The notes below the pieces were generated by a model. The model made no database searches. It saw only the letters and a list, made by a program, of their open reading frames with translations, and was not told the DNA's origin. From NCBI RefSeq assembly GCF_006980715.1, contig NZ_SBHN01000016.1, forward strand, positions 58,814 through 122,813: a stretch of DNA of 64,000 nt, written 5' to 3'. Position numbers and translations under genes: made by a program. Below, one piece after another: positions 1 through 9,499 of this stretch (within the stretch, counting starts at the first letter, position 1; every line of letters begins with the position of its first letter). The DNA is from Telmatospirillum sp. J64-1. Lineage in GTDB: Bacteria; Pseudomonadota; Alphaproteobacteria; Rhodospirillales; Magnetospirillaceae.

Positions 1-673
1 CGGCCGCTTCCACCCCATAGGTGCCCGCCCCGAGATAGACCCGGTTCAGGTACAGGGTCAGGATCTGGTCCTTGGTGAAGCGGTATTCCAGCTTCAGGGC
101 CATCAGCAATTCCTGGATCTTGCGCTTCATCGTGCGCTCGGGCGTCAGGAAAAGGTTCTTGGCCAATTGCTGGGTGATGGTGCTGCCGCCCTGGACGATG
201 CGCCCGGCCTGATAATTGACATGGGCGGCACGGGCCAGGCCGATGAAGTCGAGGCCGAAATGCCTGTAGAAGCGCCGGTCCTCGGTCGCCAGCACCGCCT
301 GGGGCAGGTGGCGCGGCAGGGTCGCCAGCGAGACCGCCTCGCCATACAGGTCGCCGAAGGCGGCGAAGGTTTCCCCCTGGACCGAGACGAAGGAGATGCT
401 GGGCCGCCGGGTGAAGGTGGTGGCGCTTTCGATCTCGGGCAGGTCATAGGCGTAATACAGCAGCACCCCGGCCAGGCCGACGGCCCCCCAGATGCCGAGC
501 GTCACGGACCATTTGAGCAGAAAGAGAAACAGACGCCTTCCCTTGGACTTCTTGCCCGAAGGAGGTTTCCTGCCGCCGCCGCTGCGTTTCCTGCGAGACT
601 CGCCGTTCTTGGCAGAAGAGGGCTTTTCGCCTTTGTCTGCGCGGAGGGGGGAAGTGCCGGATGGAGAGGTCAT
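1..673 (-). CDS. Class A penicillin-binding protein (PBP1A type), 5' part only
   Basis: Bifunctional inner-membrane peptidoglycan synthase. The gene runs off the left edge, so only the first 224 codons are present. From the ATG at 673 there is a Lys/Arg/Ser-rich cytoplasmic tail (residues 1-47) and one membrane anchor (about 48-73). The start of a glycosyltransferase-51 domain follows. Its motif with the catalytic Glu is EDRRFYRHFG (131-140), the second motif is GGSTITQQLAKN (162-173), and NRVYLGAGTYG lies just before the edge. The transpeptidase domain must lie outside the window. No gene overlaps it upstream, so it probably has its own promoter in the gap before 812. The family is clear from the GT51 motifs; 1A versus 1C subclass is inferred from the long basic tail and is less sure. 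Confidence 0.9.
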   Translation of the reverse strand, partial: MTSPSGTSPLRADKGEKPSSAKNGESRRKRSGGGRKPPSGKKSKGRRLFLFLLKWSVTLGIWGAVGLAGVLLYYAYDLPEIESATTFTRRPSISFVSVQGETFAAFGDLYGEAVSLATLPRHLPQAVLATEDRRFYRHFGLDFIGLARAAHVNYQAGRIVQGGSTITQQLAKNLFLTPERTMKRKIQELLMALKLEYRFTKDQILTLYLNRVYLGAGTYGVEAA

Positions 674-811
674 GGCCGGAGGAATAGCATAAAAGGTGTC
701 ACTTCTCAAAACTGGCACATTGCGCCCGCTGCCCATATACTCGACTATTGATAAAGGTTCTTGTGGCGATTTTCGGGCGGGAAGTCGTCTTCACAGGGGG
801 AAGGTTTACCT

Positions 812-1009
812 ATGGAAGATCTCACCGTGACGGTGCCCGCGGAACTGCGAGAACGCCTGGAACGGCTGGCAACGGAAACCGGCCGTGATGTGCAGGATTG
901 CCTGACCGAAGCGGTCGGTGATTGGGTTTCGGCATGGGAACGCCATCTGGCCGACCTGACCGCGGCGGAGGAAGTCCGCCCGCTGCTGCGGGTGGCGAGC
1001 AAAGGCTAA
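812..1009 (+). CDS. Small ribbon-helix-helix (CopG/Arc-like) protein
   Basis: A 65-residue protein starting MEDLTVTVPAELRERLERLA. It has the short beta-strand (LTVTVP) followed by two amphipathic helices that is typical of ribbon-helix-helix DNA-binding proteins and antitoxins. The ATG at 812 has GGGGGAAGG about 8 bases upstream. An in-frame start 51 bases earlier would add residues that do not resemble the family. No toxin-like gene adjoins it: dnaA lies downstream on the other strand. It could therefore be a solitary regulator rather than an antitoxin. The fold call is by pattern and the target is unknown. Confidence 0.6.
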   Translation: MEDLTVTVPAELRERLERLATETGRDVQDCLTEAVGDWVSAWERHLADLTAAEEVRPLLRVASKG

Positions 1010-1107
1010 GGCGTGATGCCCTTGGAGCGTGACGCGGTAAATCCGCATCACGCTCCAAATTTATATATTTGCCCTCTGCCTTAGCGCGCCCCCGCGTGCT
1101 GAGCCGC

Positions 1108-1130
1108 GGCCATGCTTCGAGACGGCCCCG
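1108..1130. repeat. Single-arm fragment of repeat family B
   Basis: The string ATGCTTCGAGACGGCCC, the left end of the 110-bp repeat found at five other sites in this window, occurs here alone, just past the dnaA stop codon. It looks like a decayed or partial copy. Confidence 0.5.
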
Positions 1131-1132
1131 GC

Positions 1133-2557
1133 TCAGCCTTCCAGCATGCGCCGGAGCAGTTCGACATCTTCCGCGAAGGAAATGTCGGTCTGGCAGAGTT
1201 CCTCGACCTTCTTCACCGCATGCATGACGGTGGTATGGTCGCGGCCGCCGAATTTGCGGCCGATCTCGGGCAGCGAGCGCGAGGTCAATTGCTTCGACAG
1301 ATACATCGCCACCTGACGGGGCCGGGCCACCTGACGCGAGCGCCGGGCGGAATGCATGTCCGAGATGCGGATGTTGAAATGCTCGGCCACCCGTTTCTGG
1401 ATTTCCTCGACCGTGATGCGGCGGTCGTTGGCGCGCAGCAGGTCGTGCAGCACCTCCTGGGTGCTTTCCAGGGTGATGTCGCGTCCGACGAGCTGGGCAT
1501 GGGCGATGACGCGGTTCAGCGCGCCTTCCAGTTCGCGGACGTTCGAGGTGATCTTGTGCGCCAGGAATTCCTGCACCTTGGTCGGCACGCTCACGCCCAT
1601 CTGCTCGCATTTGGCATCAAGGATGCCGAGGCGCAGTTCGTAGGAGGTGGCGTGGATATCGGCGACCAGGCCGCAGCCCAGGCGCGATTTCAGCCGGTCT
1701 TCCATGCCTTCCAGGTCCGACGGCGACTTGTCGGCGGAGATGACGATCTGGCGCCCCTGGTCGACCAGCGAATTGAAGGTGTGGAAGAATTCCTCCTGGG
1801 TGGAATCCTTGCCGCCGATGAACTGCACGTCGTCGATCATCAGCACATCGACCGAGCGGAACTGCTCCTTGAAGGCCATGGTGTCCTGATAGCGCAGGGC
1901 CCGCACGAAGCGGTACATGAACTTCTCGGCCGAGAGATAGATCACCGTGCGCGCCGGATTGCGGGCGCGGATGTGGTGGGCGATGGCATGCATCAGATGA
2001 GTCTTGCCGAGACCGACGCCGCCATAGAGGAACAGCGGATTGAAGGACACCACTTCGGCCTCGGCCACGCGGCGGGCGGCGGCATAGGCGAATTCGTTGG
2101 GCTTGCCGACGACGAAATTGTCGAAGGTGTAGCGCGGGTCCAGCGGCGCCGAGATCTCGTCATTGCCCGAGACGGCGCTGCCGACGGCGGCAGCCGTGGC
2201 CGTTTCGGCGCGCGGCGGCTGGATGGCCGGGGCGGCGGAGGCCGCGGCGACTTCGGCCACCGGCTGGGCGACGGCGGCGGCAGCAACCGGGCGGACCGGC
2301 TGGACCACGAAGTCGATGCTGCGGATATCGGGATTCTCGGCACCCCACAGGATGCGGATGCGCTCGCCGTAATGGGCCGCGACCCAGTCGCGCATGAAAT
2401 TGGTCGGCACCGCCAGGCGCAGGATGCCGTCGCGCAGGTCCGCCAGGCTCAGCGGTTGCAGCCAGGACTTGAAGGCGGAATCGCCGTATTCCTCGCGCAA
2501 TCGGCCGCGCACTCGGTCCCATTGGGCATTGAGCATCTGGTCAGTCCCGTACGACAT
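1133..2557 (-). CDS. dnaA: Chromosomal replication initiator protein DnaA
   Basis: Binds DnaA boxes at oriC and opens the origin as an ATP-dependent filament. The 474-residue product has the N-terminal oligomerisation/DnaB-contact domain (1-85), a low-complexity Ala/Val-rich linker (about 90-135) and the AAA+ domain. Walker A is GGVGLGKTH (179-187) and Walker B is VLMIDDVQFI (about 238-247). The C-terminal domain IV carries the signature GRDHTTVMHAVKK. The start at 2557 gives the family-typical beginning MSYGTDQMLNAQWDRV. An upstream in-frame codon would add 18 unrelated residues. rpsT lies upstream on the same strand, a common order in Rhodospirillales. I found no cluster of TTATCCACA-type boxes in the adjoining gap, so oriC is probably elsewhere. 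Confidence 0.98.
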   Translation of the reverse strand: MSYGTDQMLNAQWDRVRGRLREEYGDSAFKSWLQPLSLADLRDGILRLAVPTNFMRDWVAAHYGERIRILWGAENPDIRSIDFVVQPVRPVAAAAVAQPVAEVAAASAAPAIQPPRAETATAAAVGSAVSGNDEISAPLDPRYTFDNFVVGKPNEFAYAAARRVAEAEVVSFNPLFLYGGVGLGKTHLMHAIAHHIRARNPARTVIYLSAEKFMYRFVRALRYQDTMAFKEQFRSVDVLMIDDVQFIGGKDSTQEEFFHTFNSLVDQGRQIVISADKSPSDLEGMEDRLKSRLGCGLVADIHATSYELRLGILDAKCEQMGVSVPTKVQEFLAHKITSNVRELEGALNRVIAHAQLVGRDITLESTQEVLHDLLRANDRRITVEEIQKRVAEHFNIRISDMHSARRSRQVARPRQVAMYLSKQLTSRSLPEIGRKFGGRDHTTVMHAVKKVEELCQTDISFAEDVELLRRMLEG

Positions 2558-2847
2558 CACTTTTCCCGGCACGCCGGCTTCCGCCGTGCATGGCCCCTGA
2601 CAAGCCACCAAGGCCGAACCCCAAGCCTTTTCCCTTTTCCGGATACCCGGTCATGACAAAGGGCACCGCGATACCTGCTGTAGAGGAGAAGGGCAGGCAA
2701 TGCGGTCTTTGGTTCGATTGTTCTTGGTGCTTTTGACGAACCTGCCGCGGGCAGGACCAAAAAGATAGCTGGGCAGGACGCCCAAGGCAATAAGACCTTG
2801 TTCCAAAAGCCCGAGAATCCGCCATTCCTGGCTTTCGGGCATGCGAA
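2558..2847. other. dnaA-rpsT intergenic region
   Basis: About 290 bases upstream of dnaA with no convincing gene and no exact DnaA box on either strand. It must contain the dnaA promoter and leader. I see no further recognisable element before the rpsT terminator. Confidence 0.5.
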
Positions 2848-2876
2848 AACCGCACCCGCTTTCGACGGATGCGGTT
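2848..2876 (-). terminator. Intrinsic terminator after rpsT
   Basis: AACCGCATCC pairs with GGGTGCGGTT (one G-T pair) around a 9-base loop and is followed by TTTTCG on the minus strand, 28 bases past the rpsT stop. Confidence 0.7.
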
Positions 2877-2904
2877 TCGGCAGTCGGACGCGCGAAGGAA
2901 AGCC

Positions 2905-3165
2905 TTAGAGGGCCTTCACGCGGGCGGTCAGACGCGACACCTTGCGAGCAGCGGTGTTGCGGTGCAGGACACCGGCGTTCACGCCACGGGCCAATTCCGG
3001 CTCGGCGGCGCGCAGGGCAGCCGTGGCCTGCTCCTTGTCGCCGGCGGCAAGAGCGAGTTCCACCTTCTTGACGAAGGTGCGGATACGGCTCACGCGGGCA
3101 CGGTTGACTTCGGTGCGGCGCTCGGTCTGGCGGATGCGCTTCTGAGCCGACTTGTGATGGGCCAT
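2905..3165 (-). CDS. rpsT: 30S ribosomal protein S20
   Basis: An 86-residue basic protein starting [17 protein letters not shown], the hallmark N-terminus of S20. S20 binds 16S rRNA early in 30S assembly. Length and composition fit the family. It is a single gene with its own terminator, placed between dnaA and the enoyl-CoA hydratase gene on the same strand. Confidence 0.97.
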   Translation of the reverse strand: MAHHKSAQKRIRQTERRTEVNRARVSRIRTFVKKVELALAAGDKEQATAALRAAEPELARGVNAGVLHRNTAARKVSRLTARVKAL

Positions 3166-3351
3166 GGTTGTCGAACCTATTTTCAGAACAATGCGAAATC
3201 GGAAGGCGCGTTTATAGGTCGCGCCGGGGGCTTACGTCAACACAGGAATCGCAATGGGCGAAGACTCGCCGATGACTCGATCCAGAGTCCCCGGAGACTC
3301 CAACAGCAGGTTGGGGATAGCGTTGAACCATCCCCAATACTTGGTAGCGAT

Positions 3352-4128
3352 TCACCGATTCTTGAAATTGGGCTGGCGCTTCTCGATGAAGGCGGCCATG
3401 CCTTCCTTCTGGTCCTCGGTGGCGAAGGTGGAATGGAAGACGCGCCGTTCGTACATCACGCCCTCGCGCAGGGTGGTCTCGTAGGCGCGGTTGATGCAGT
3501 CCTTGGCCATCATCACGCTGGGACGCGACAGGCCGGCGATGCGGTCGGCCACCTTCAGGGCCTCGTCCAGCAGATCGGCGGCGGGGACGACGCGACTGAC
3601 CAAGCCGGAGCGTTCGGCCTCGGCGGCGTCCATCATGCGGCCCGTGAGGACCATTTCCATCGCCTTGGACTTGCCGACATAGCGGGTCAGGCGCTGGGTG
3701 CCGCCGGCGCCGGGGATGATGCCCAGCGTGATTTCCGGCTGGCCGAACTTGGCGGTGTCGGCGGCCAGGATGAAGTCGCACATCATCGCCAGTTCGCAGC
3801 CGCCGCCCAGGGCATAGCCGGACACGGCGGCGATGACGGGCTTGCGGCAGGTCGTCACATGCTCCCAGCCCTTGGTGATGAAGTCCTCGAGATAGGCGTC
3901 CATGTAGGACTTGGGCTGCATTTCCTTGATGTCGGCGCCGGCGGCGAAGGCCTTCTCGCTGCCCGTCAGGACGATGGCGCCGACCTCGTCATCCGCCTCG
4001 AAGGCATCGAGCGCCCGGCCCAACTCCTCGATCAGATCCGCGCAGAGCGCGTTCAGGGCCTTGGGACGATTGAGAGTGATCAGGCCGACCCGGCCGCGCG
4101 TTTCGACAAGGATGTTCTCGTAAGCCAT
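3352..4128 (-). CDS. Enoyl-CoA hydratase (crotonase family)
   Basis: Adds water to trans-2-enoyl-CoA in fatty-acid beta-oxidation. The 258-residue protein has the crotonase oxyanion-hole segments AAGADIKEM (62-70) and GYALGGG (104-110). The two catalytic glutamates fall at E112 and E132, separated by 20 residues as in rat mitochondrial hydratase. The PGAGGTQRL loop follows. Both glutamates mark a true hydratase rather than another crotonase superfamily activity. The gene stands alone between rpsT and a small secreted-protein gene, so its pathway partner is not visible here. Confidence 0.92.
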   Translation of the reverse strand: MAYENILVETRGRVGLITLNRPKALNALCADLIEELGRALDAFEADDEVGAIVLTGSEKAFAAGADIKEMQPKSYMDAYLEDFITKGWEHVTTCRKPVIAAVSGYALGGGCELAMMCDFILAADTAKFGQPEITLGIIPGAGGTQRLTRYVGKSKAMEMVLTGRMMDAAEAERSGLVSRVVPAADLLDEALKVADRIAGLSRPSVMMAKDCINRAYETTLREGVMYERRVFHSTFATEDQKEGMAAFIEKRQPNFKNR

Positions 4129-4187
4129 CGACTCGAAGCTCCTGTTCTTGTGGAACGGTCATTTGCCGTCGAACATGATGGCGCCGC

Positions 4188-4553
4188 TCATTGCGGCGAC
4201 AGGGTAAAGCGAACCGTGACCGGCCCCTGGCCGGTGACGTCCAGGCGCAGCATCTCGCCTTCGCGGCGGAAGGACAGGCCCGTGATTTGCTGCCAGCCCA
4301 GTTCGGGCAAGGCCGCCGTATAGAAGGAAGCGACATCGGTGGCGGACACGTCGCCATGGGCATAGGCCTCGACGATTCGTCCCGTGGCGGTGTCGAAAGA
4401 CAAACCCGCCTCCGTCTGCTCGGCCAAGCCGGGCATCAGTGGAATATCCTCGACCGCCTCCAGGAAAGCCGCAGCCTGCCCGCTGCCCGGCAGCAGGGCG
4501 AAAAGGACAGCGGCCACCGCAAGGGAGGCTCGGAGAGCACGAAACAGCGCCAT
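4188..4553 (-). CDS. Hypothetical secreted protein
   Basis: A 121-residue protein beginning MALFRALRASLAVAAVLF, a Sec signal peptide with likely cleavage after the GQAAA segment (about residue 29). The rest is a small soluble domain (DIPLMPGLAEQTEAGLSFDT, then a C-terminal beta-rich part ending VTVRFTLSPQ). I chose the ATG at 4553 because it gives a clean signal peptide. Earlier in-frame starts would overlap the end of mutM. It lies 17 bases downstream of mutM, so the two are probably co-transcribed. No family recognised with confidence. Confidence 0.75.
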   Translation of the reverse strand: MALFRALRASLAVAAVLFALLPGSGQAAAFLEAVEDIPLMPGLAEQTEAGLSFDTATGRIVEAYAHGDVSATDVASFYTAALPELGWQQITGLSFRREGEMLRLDVTGQGPVTVRFTLSPQ

Positions 4554-4570
4554 GACGATGCCTAATATCA

Positions 4571-5416
4571 TTAGCGTTGGCGTTTCGTACAATAGAAAGT
4601 GCTTCTACCGGCCTGTACCATTCGCTTTATACCCCCAGTGCGGGCAAGGTCGCAGTCGCATCCGGGGCAAGGCTCGCCCTCGCGGCCGTAGACGGCGAAA
4701 TTATGCTGGAAATAGCCCAATTCGCCGGAAGGCTGGCGATGGTCGCGCAGGGACGACCCGCCTGCGGCGATGGCTTCCTCCAGCACCGCCTTGATCGCCG
4801 GGACCAGCTTCTCGGCCCGCTTTCCCGCCACCGTGGCGGCGCTGCGCTTGGGCGAGATTCCGGCCCGGAACAGGGCTTCCGAGACATAGATATTGCCCAG
4901 ACCGGCAACAAGTTTCTGGTCGAGCAGGGCCATCTTGATCGGCGTTTCCTTGCCCGAAAGAGCCTTCGACAGAGTATCGGGCGTGAAATCCTCGCCCAGG
5001 GGTTCCGGCCCCAGCCCGGCCAGCAGGGGGTGGGCGGCCAGGGCCTCTTCCTCGCATAGCGTCATCAGGCCGAAGCGGCGGGGATCGCAATAGGTGATCA
5101 CCACCCCTTCCTCGGTGCGGAATTCCACATGGTCGTGGCAGCCCGGCGGTTCGTTGCGCAGGCTGGGCGAGATGATCATGCGCCCGCTCATGCCCAGATG
5201 GCCCAGCAGCACCAATCCGCCCGAAAGGCGGATGACCAGGTATTTCGCCCGCCGTCCCACGGTCTCGACCCGTCGTCCGGTCAGGCGTTCGGCGAAGGCT
5301 TCGGGCAGGGGAATGCGCAGGTCGGGCCGTCTTGCCTCGACATGGGCCAGCACGCGGCCGTCCATGACGGCGGCCAAGCCGCGCTTTACGGTTTCGACTT
5401 CGGGAAGTTCGGGCAT
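4571..5416 (-). CDS. mutM: Formamidopyrimidine-DNA glycosylase (Fpg/MutM)
   Basis: Base-excision repair enzyme that removes 8-oxoguanine and cleaves the abasic site. The 281-residue product starts [14 protein letters not shown], giving the catalytic N-terminal Pro and Glu after Met removal. It has the H2TH segment ([15 protein letters not shown]) and ends in the C-terminal zinc-finger region. That finger begins CPGC but ends FYCTKRQR, so the position usually held by the fourth zinc-binding Cys is Arg. The start at 5416 is fixed by the MPELPEVE motif. It is divergent from ubiE, 114 bases away, an arrangement common in alphaproteobacteria. Confidence 0.96.
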   Translation of the reverse strand: MPELPEVETVKRGLAAVMDGRVLAHVEARRPDLRIPLPEAFAERLTGRRVETVGRRAKYLVIRLSGGLVLLGHLGMSGRMIISPSLRNEPPGCHDHVEFRTEEGVVITYCDPRRFGLMTLCEEEALAAHPLLAGLGPEPLGEDFTPDTLSKALSGKETPIKMALLDQKLVAGLGNIYVSEALFRAGISPKRSAATVAGKRAEKLVPAIKAVLEEAIAAGGSSLRDHRQPSGELGYFQHNFAVYGREGEPCPGCDCDLARTGGIKRMVQAGRSTFYCTKRQR

Positions 5417-5530
5417 GGGCTCGTCTTTTGAAATATCCGCTTTGCTAGACAGACATGGAAAATACGGCAAGATCAAGAGGCGCCGCTTCCCCATGGCGCG
5501 ACGTGCGGCCTTGGGATATGGTCTTGCACC

Positions 5531-6292
5531 ATGACGACAGAAGATCAGAACCGCCCCGAGGGCACCACCCATTTCGGCTTCCGTACCGTGCGCGAAGAGG
5601 AGAAGGCCTCGCTCGTGCGCGGCGTCTTCGACGAGGTGGCGCCCAAATACGATCTGATGAACGACCTGATGAGCCTGGGCGTCCATCGGCTGTGGAAAGA
5701 TTCGATGATCGGCTGGCTGCGTCCGCGTCCGGGCATGGCTCTGGTCGACGTGGGTGGCGGCACGGGCGATATCGCCTTCCGTTTCCGCAAGCGCGGCGGC
5801 GGACCGGTGGTAGTCTGCGACATCAACCGCGAAATGCTGTCGGTGGGCCGCGACCGCGCGCTGAACAAGGGCATCATCGAAGGCATCAGCTGGGTTTGCG
5901 GCGACGCCGAGCGCCTGCCCATCCCCGATGCCAGCATGGATGCCTATACCATCGCCTTCTGCCTGCGCAACGTCACCCATATCGACGCAGCGCTGAAGGA
6001 GGCCCGGCGCGTCCTGAAGCCCGGCGGGCGCTTCCTCTGCCTGGAATTCAGCCATGTGACCGTGCCCGGCCTGCGCGAGGTCTACGACCGCTATTCCTTC
6101 GACCTGCTGCCGGTTCTCGGCCAGGTGGTCGCGCGCAACCGCGAGGCCTATCAGTATCTGGTGGAATCGATCCGCCGCTTCCCCCCGCAGCCCGAACTGG
6201 CCGAGCGCATGCGTGCCGCCGGGCTTGAACGGGTGTCGTGGCGCGATCTTTCCGGCGGCATCGCCGCGATCCATTCGGGCTGGCGCCTGTAG
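5531..6292 (+). CDS. ubiE: Ubiquinone/menaquinone C-methyltransferase UbiE
   Basis: SAM-dependent C-methyltransferase of ubiquinone (and menaquinone, if made) biosynthesis. The 253-residue protein shows the UbiE segment [17 protein letters not shown] (40-56) and the SAM-binding motif [10 protein letters not shown] (71-80). The family segment [20 protein letters not shown] and the C-terminus [10 protein letters not shown] also match. It is followed after three bases by ubiB, forming a quinone-synthesis operon. Confidence 0.97.
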   Translation: MTTEDQNRPEGTTHFGFRTVREEEKASLVRGVFDEVAPKYDLMNDLMSLGVHRLWKDSMIGWLRPRPGMALVDVGGGTGDIAFRFRKRGGGPVVVCDINREMLSVGRDRALNKGIIEGISWVCGDAERLPIPDASMDAYTIAFCLRNVTHIDAALKEARRVLKPGGRFLCLEFSHVTVPGLREVYDRYSFDLLPVLGQVVARNREAYQYLVESIRRFPPQPELAERMRAAGLERVSWRDLSGGIAAIHSGWRL

Positions 6293-6295
6293 ACG

Positions 6296-7831
6296 ATGAT
6301 CAACACCGTCCGCAACCTCTGGCGCCTGTTCGTCATCGCGCGCACGCTGGCGCGCTACGACGCTCTGTTCCTGCTCGAACGCCTCAGCGTCACCTGGCCG
6401 CTGACCCTGACCGCCAAGATGCTGGCGCGGCGCAAGGAAGAAGGCCGTCCGGGCCAGCGCCTGGCCGGGGCGCTGCGGGAATTGGGGCCGACCTTCATCA
6501 AGCTGGGCCAGGCCCTGTCCACGCGCGCCGACCTGATCGGCGATCAGGTGGCCGCCGATCTGGCCGAGCTTCAGGACAAGCTGGAGCCTTTCGACAGCGC
6601 CGAGGCCAAGCGCATCATCGAGGAGGAGTTCGGCGAGAGCATTGAGGTGCTTTATGCCAGCTTCGATGAAAAGCCCGTCGCGGCGGCTTCCATCGCCCAG
6701 GTGCATTTCGCCGTCACCAACGAGGGGCGGGAGGTGGCGGTCAAGATCCTGCGCCCGGGTATCGAACAAAAATTCGAGCGCGACATCTCGCTGTTCTACT
6801 GGCTGGCCGAACTGATCGACTTCACCCAGCCTTCCCTGCGCCGCCTGAAGCTGGTCGAGGCCGTCCGTACCTTCGAGGAATCCGTCACCATGGAGATGGA
6901 TCTGCGCTTCGAAGCGGCGGCGGCGGCCGAACTGGCCGACAATTTTGCCGGCGACCCGACCTTCCGGGTACCCGAGATCGACTGGCAGCGCACCTCGCAG
7001 CGGGTGATGACGCAGGAACGCGTCATGGGCATTCCCGTCGACGAGCGCGAGGCCCTGATCGCCGCAGGCCACGACCTCGACTCGATCATGGTCAAGGCCG
7101 CCGAAAGCTTCTTCAACCAGGTCTTCCGCGACGGCTTCTTCCATGCCGACCTGCATCCGGGCAATCTGTTCGTCGATGCCGAAGGCAATCTGGTGGCCGT
7201 CGATTTCGGCATCATGGGCCGGGTGGACGAAGCCACGCGGCGCCATCTCGGCGAGATGCTGCTGGGCTTCCTGACCGGCGACTACCGCCGCGTCGCCCGG
7301 GTGCATTTCGATGCGGGCTGGGTGCCCGCCGACCAGAATATCGATTTGTTCACCCAGGCCTGCCGTTCCATCGGCCAGCCGATCCTGGGCCGCGAACTGC
7401 ACGAAATTTCCATCGGACGCCTGCTCGGCCAGCTTTTCCAGGTGACCGAGACCTTCGAGATGGAGACCCAGCCCCAGCTTCTGCTGCTGCAGAAAAGCAT
7501 GCTGGTGGCCGAAGGTATCGGTCGCATCCTGAATCCGCGCATCAATATGTGGCAGCTGGCCCAGCCGCTGATCGAGCAATGGATGCGCGACAATCTGGGC
7601 CCCGAGGCGCGGATGCGCGAGACCATGGGCAATGTCCTGCTGTCGCTCGAACGCCTGCCCAAGCTGCTGGCCGATACCGAGAACGTGGCCGGACTGATGT
7701 CGCACAAGGGGGTGCGCCTGCACCCCGATTCGGTCAAGGCCCTGACCCGCGAACGCCGCCGCTCGCTCACGCCCAACTGGCTGCCCTGGGTGCTGGTCGC
7801 GGTGCTGCTGGCGCTGGTGGTGTTGCGCTAG
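6296..7831 (+). CDS. ubiB: UbiB protein kinase-like (ABC1/ADCK family)
   Basis: Atypical kinase/ATPase needed for ubiquinone biosynthesis at the inner membrane. The 511-residue protein carries the KxGQ segment ([15 protein letters not shown]), the Ala-rich loop [11 protein letters not shown], the catalytic-loop equivalent [11 protein letters not shown] and the metal-binding [10 protein letters not shown]-terminal membrane segment ([17 protein letters not shown]) follows. Its start lies three bases after the ubiE stop, so the two are translated from one message. Confidence 0.96.
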   Translation: MINTVRNLWRLFVIARTLARYDALFLLERLSVTWPLTLTAKMLARRKEEGRPGQRLAGALRELGPTFIKLGQALSTRADLIGDQVAADLAELQDKLEPFDSAEAKRIIEEEFGESIEVLYASFDEKPVAAASIAQVHFAVTNEGREVAVKILRPGIEQKFERDISLFYWLAELIDFTQPSLRRLKLVEAVRTFEESVTMEMDLRFEAAAAAELADNFAGDPTFRVPEIDWQRTSQRVMTQERVMGIPVDEREALIAAGHDLDSIMVKAAESFFNQVFRDGFFHADLHPGNLFVDAEGNLVAVDFGIMGRVDEATRRHLGEMLLGFLTGDYRRVARVHFDAGWVPADQNIDLFTQACRSIGQPILGRELHEISIGRLLGQLFQVTETFEMETQPQLLLLQKSMLVAEGIGRILNPRINMWQLAQPLIEQWMRDNLGPEARMRETMGNVLLSLERLPKLLADTENVAGLMSHKGVRLHPDSVKALTRERRRSLTPNWLPWVLVAVLLALVVLR

Positions 7832-7842
7832 TTCCTACCACG

Positions 7843-8010
7843 CTGCGGAAAACCTCGTCTCTGTCTGCACCGACTCGTCACCCCCGCGAAAGCGGGGGGC
7901 ATGTCGGGGCTTGTGGAGAGGCAACCCGCTCGATGCTGATGTTGCGGCAGCATGGATTCCCGCTTTCGCGGGAATGACGATGGAAACAGGAGTTTCTCCG
8001 CAGGCTTCTA
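7843..8010 (+). repeat. Dispersed repeat family A, copy 1
   Basis: About 160 bp between ubiB and cobC. The core (7876-7979) has terminal inverted arms CGTCACCCCCGCGAAAGC and CTTTCGCGGGAATGACG. Conserved flanks (GTCTGCACCG on the left, GAAACAGGAGTTT on the right) are shared with the copies at 13367 and 45867. The core arms resemble the widespread proteobacterial CCCGCGAAAGCGGG repeat. Confidence 0.85.
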
Positions 8011-8014
8011 GTCG

Positions 8015-8620
8015 CTAGCCCGGCAGGAGGTTCACGCCGTTCACCGCCCAGGCGCCGTCCATCACTTCGAGGCGGGTCAGCGACAGCGGCGCAACGGCGA
8101 AGCGCAAGGCGGTTTCGGGCGGAAGGTCCAGCGCGATCGCCAGGGCGGCGCGGATGGTGCCGGCATGGGCGATGGCGATGATATCGCGGTTGGGATTTTC
8201 CTCGGTCAGCACGTCGATGGCGGCCTTCACCCGCTCGACCATGTCGGAGAAACTCTCGCCGCCGGGCGGGGGCGTCGTGGCGGGGGCCTGCCAGAAGGCC
8301 GCCAGGTCGGGGTCCTTGGCGGTTTGCAGGCGGCTCCAGCTTTGCCCCTGCCAGTGGCCGAAATCCTGTTCCACAAAGGCCGGCACGATGATCGGCGGCG
8401 GCAGCGGCAGGCCGACATTGCTCAGCGCCTCGGTCGTCTGCATGCAGCGGATCAGGCCGCTCTCCACCAGCACCGCACCGCGCGGCAGCAGCCGGGCGAG
8501 GGCGGCGAAATCTTCCGTTTCCGAGGTGTCGCAGGGCAGGTCGAGGCGGCCATGGATGCGGCCTTCGGGATCGGGAACGGGGGCGTGGCGCAGCCACCAC
8601 CAACGGGTCGAATGTTTCAT
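8015..8620 (-). CDS. cobC: Histidine phosphatase, probable alpha-ribazole-5'-phosphate phosphatase (CobC)
   Basis: A 201-residue phosphoglycerate-mutase-fold phosphatase. The catalytic RH pair is at residues 11-12 (WLRHAPV) and the second catalytic His is in IAIAHAGTIRAAL. Its ATG overlaps the cobS stop by four bases, so it is translationally coupled to the cobalamin synthase gene. That context supports removal of phosphate from alpha-ribazole phosphate (or cobalamin phosphate) in nucleotide-loop assembly. The function is inferred from fold plus context. An extra 45-codon upstream extension in frame was rejected because it lies inside cobS. Confidence 0.88.
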   Translation of the reverse strand: MKHSTRWWWLRHAPVPDPEGRIHGRLDLPCDTSETEDFAALARLLPRGAVLVESGLIRCMQTTEALSNVGLPLPPPIIVPAFVEQDFGHWQGQSWSRLQTAKDPDLAAFWQAPATTPPPGGESFSDMVERVKAAIDVLTEENPNRDIIAIAHAGTIRAALAIALDLPPETALRFAVAPLSLTRLEVMDGAWAVNGVNLLPG

Positions 8621-9375
8621 AGGGCTCCCACGGCGGCGATCAGGACCGCCGTCTCGGTGATCTGTTGCAAGGCGCCCAGGACGTCGCCGGTATGGCCGCC
8701 GATTTGGCGCCGGGCGAGCCGGGTAACGGCGAGAGCGGCCAGGGCGGCGGCGCAAAGGGCGGCAAAGCCGGTCCAGCCGGGCAGGCAGAGCAGCACCACC
8801 GCAGCGCCCAGGGCCAGGGCGATCCAGACGGTCGCGGCAGACGGAGTTCCGGCTCCGGCGCCCAGGCCGTCGTCACGTGCCGGCGGCAGGAGATGCAGGA
8901 CGGCGGGCATCACGGCGCGGGACAGGGCGGCGGCGGCGACCAGGGCCAGCGGCAGGGCGGGGGATAGTGCGGCGGCCTTCAGCCCCACCAGCAGCACCAG
9001 GGCCAGCACGCCGTAGGAACCGATGCGGCTGTCGCGCATGATCTCCAGCTTGCGTGCCTTGTCGCGTCCGCCGCCGAAGCCGTCGGCCATGTCGGCCAGG
9101 CCGTCCTCGTGCAGGGCGCCGGTCAGCAGCGCCATCACCGCCAGGGCCAGCAGGGCGGCGACCAGTGGCGGCAGCACCAGCCCCGCAGCCCACAGCACCA
9201 GTGCACCGATGCCGCCGACCACCGCGCCGACCAACGGAAAGGCCCACATGGACCCGGCCAGCCCGCCCGGCGGCAGGGCGGCGAGGGGCGGCAGCCGGAG
9301 GCGCGTCAGGAAGGTGGCGGCCAAGTGCAGGTCGGCCAGCACTCCCCCTCTGGAAGATGTGTCGCTCTCGCTCAT
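8617..9375 (-). CDS. cobS: Adenosylcobinamide-GDP ribazoletransferase (cobalamin synthase CobS)
   Basis: Inner-membrane enzyme joining alpha-ribazole(-phosphate) to adenosylcobinamide-GDP in the last part of B12 synthesis. The 252-residue protein is mostly membrane helices. It carries the metal-binding motif HEDGLADMADGFGGG and the following RDSRIGSYG segment characteristic of CobS. It is followed by cobC with a four-base overlap and faces cobT, 124 bases away on the other strand. The shared gap could hold a common control region. Confidence 0.95.
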   Translation of the reverse strand: MSESDTSSRGGVLADLHLAATFLTRLRLPPLAALPPGGLAGSMWAFPLVGAVVGGIGALVLWAAGLVLPPLVAALLALAVMALLTGALHEDGLADMADGFGGGRDKARKLEIMRDSRIGSYGVLALVLLVGLKAAALSPALPLALVAAAALSRAVMPAVLHLLPPARDDGLGAGAGTPSAATVWIALALGAAVVLLCLPGWTGFAALCAAALAALAVTRLARRQIGGHTGDVLGALQQITETAVLIAAVGAL

Positions 9376-9499
9376 GACCGGCGGTTATAGGGGAGGCCTC
9401 GGCGATTGTCCAAGCTCCAGGCGGGTGGGGATGGAGGTCGCCTCTCTCGCGCGGATGGAGTATAGAGCCCGGAACTGTCGCTTCGTCCGGAGTGTCTTC

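Noticed and set aside
812..1009. Toxin-antitoxin system with the ribbon-helix-helix protein as antitoxin
   Set aside because: No partner toxin gene is adjacent on either side; the neighbours are a PBP and dnaA.
2558..2904. Possible oriC next to dnaA
   Set aside because: No TTATCCACA-type boxes or AT-rich unwinding region were found; the gap is ordinary apart from the rpsT terminator.
4571..7723. A 1050-codon open frame on the minus strand covering ubiE/ubiB and reaching into mutM
   Set aside because: Only the last 281 codons are a real gene (mutM). The rest is antisense to ubiE and ubiB with the His/Gln/Gly-rich composition of a shadow frame in high-GC DNA.
7843..8010. CRISPR-like repeats
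   Set aside because: The repeated units are far apart, about 160 bp long and partly inverted. There is no repeat-spacer periodicity and no cas gene.
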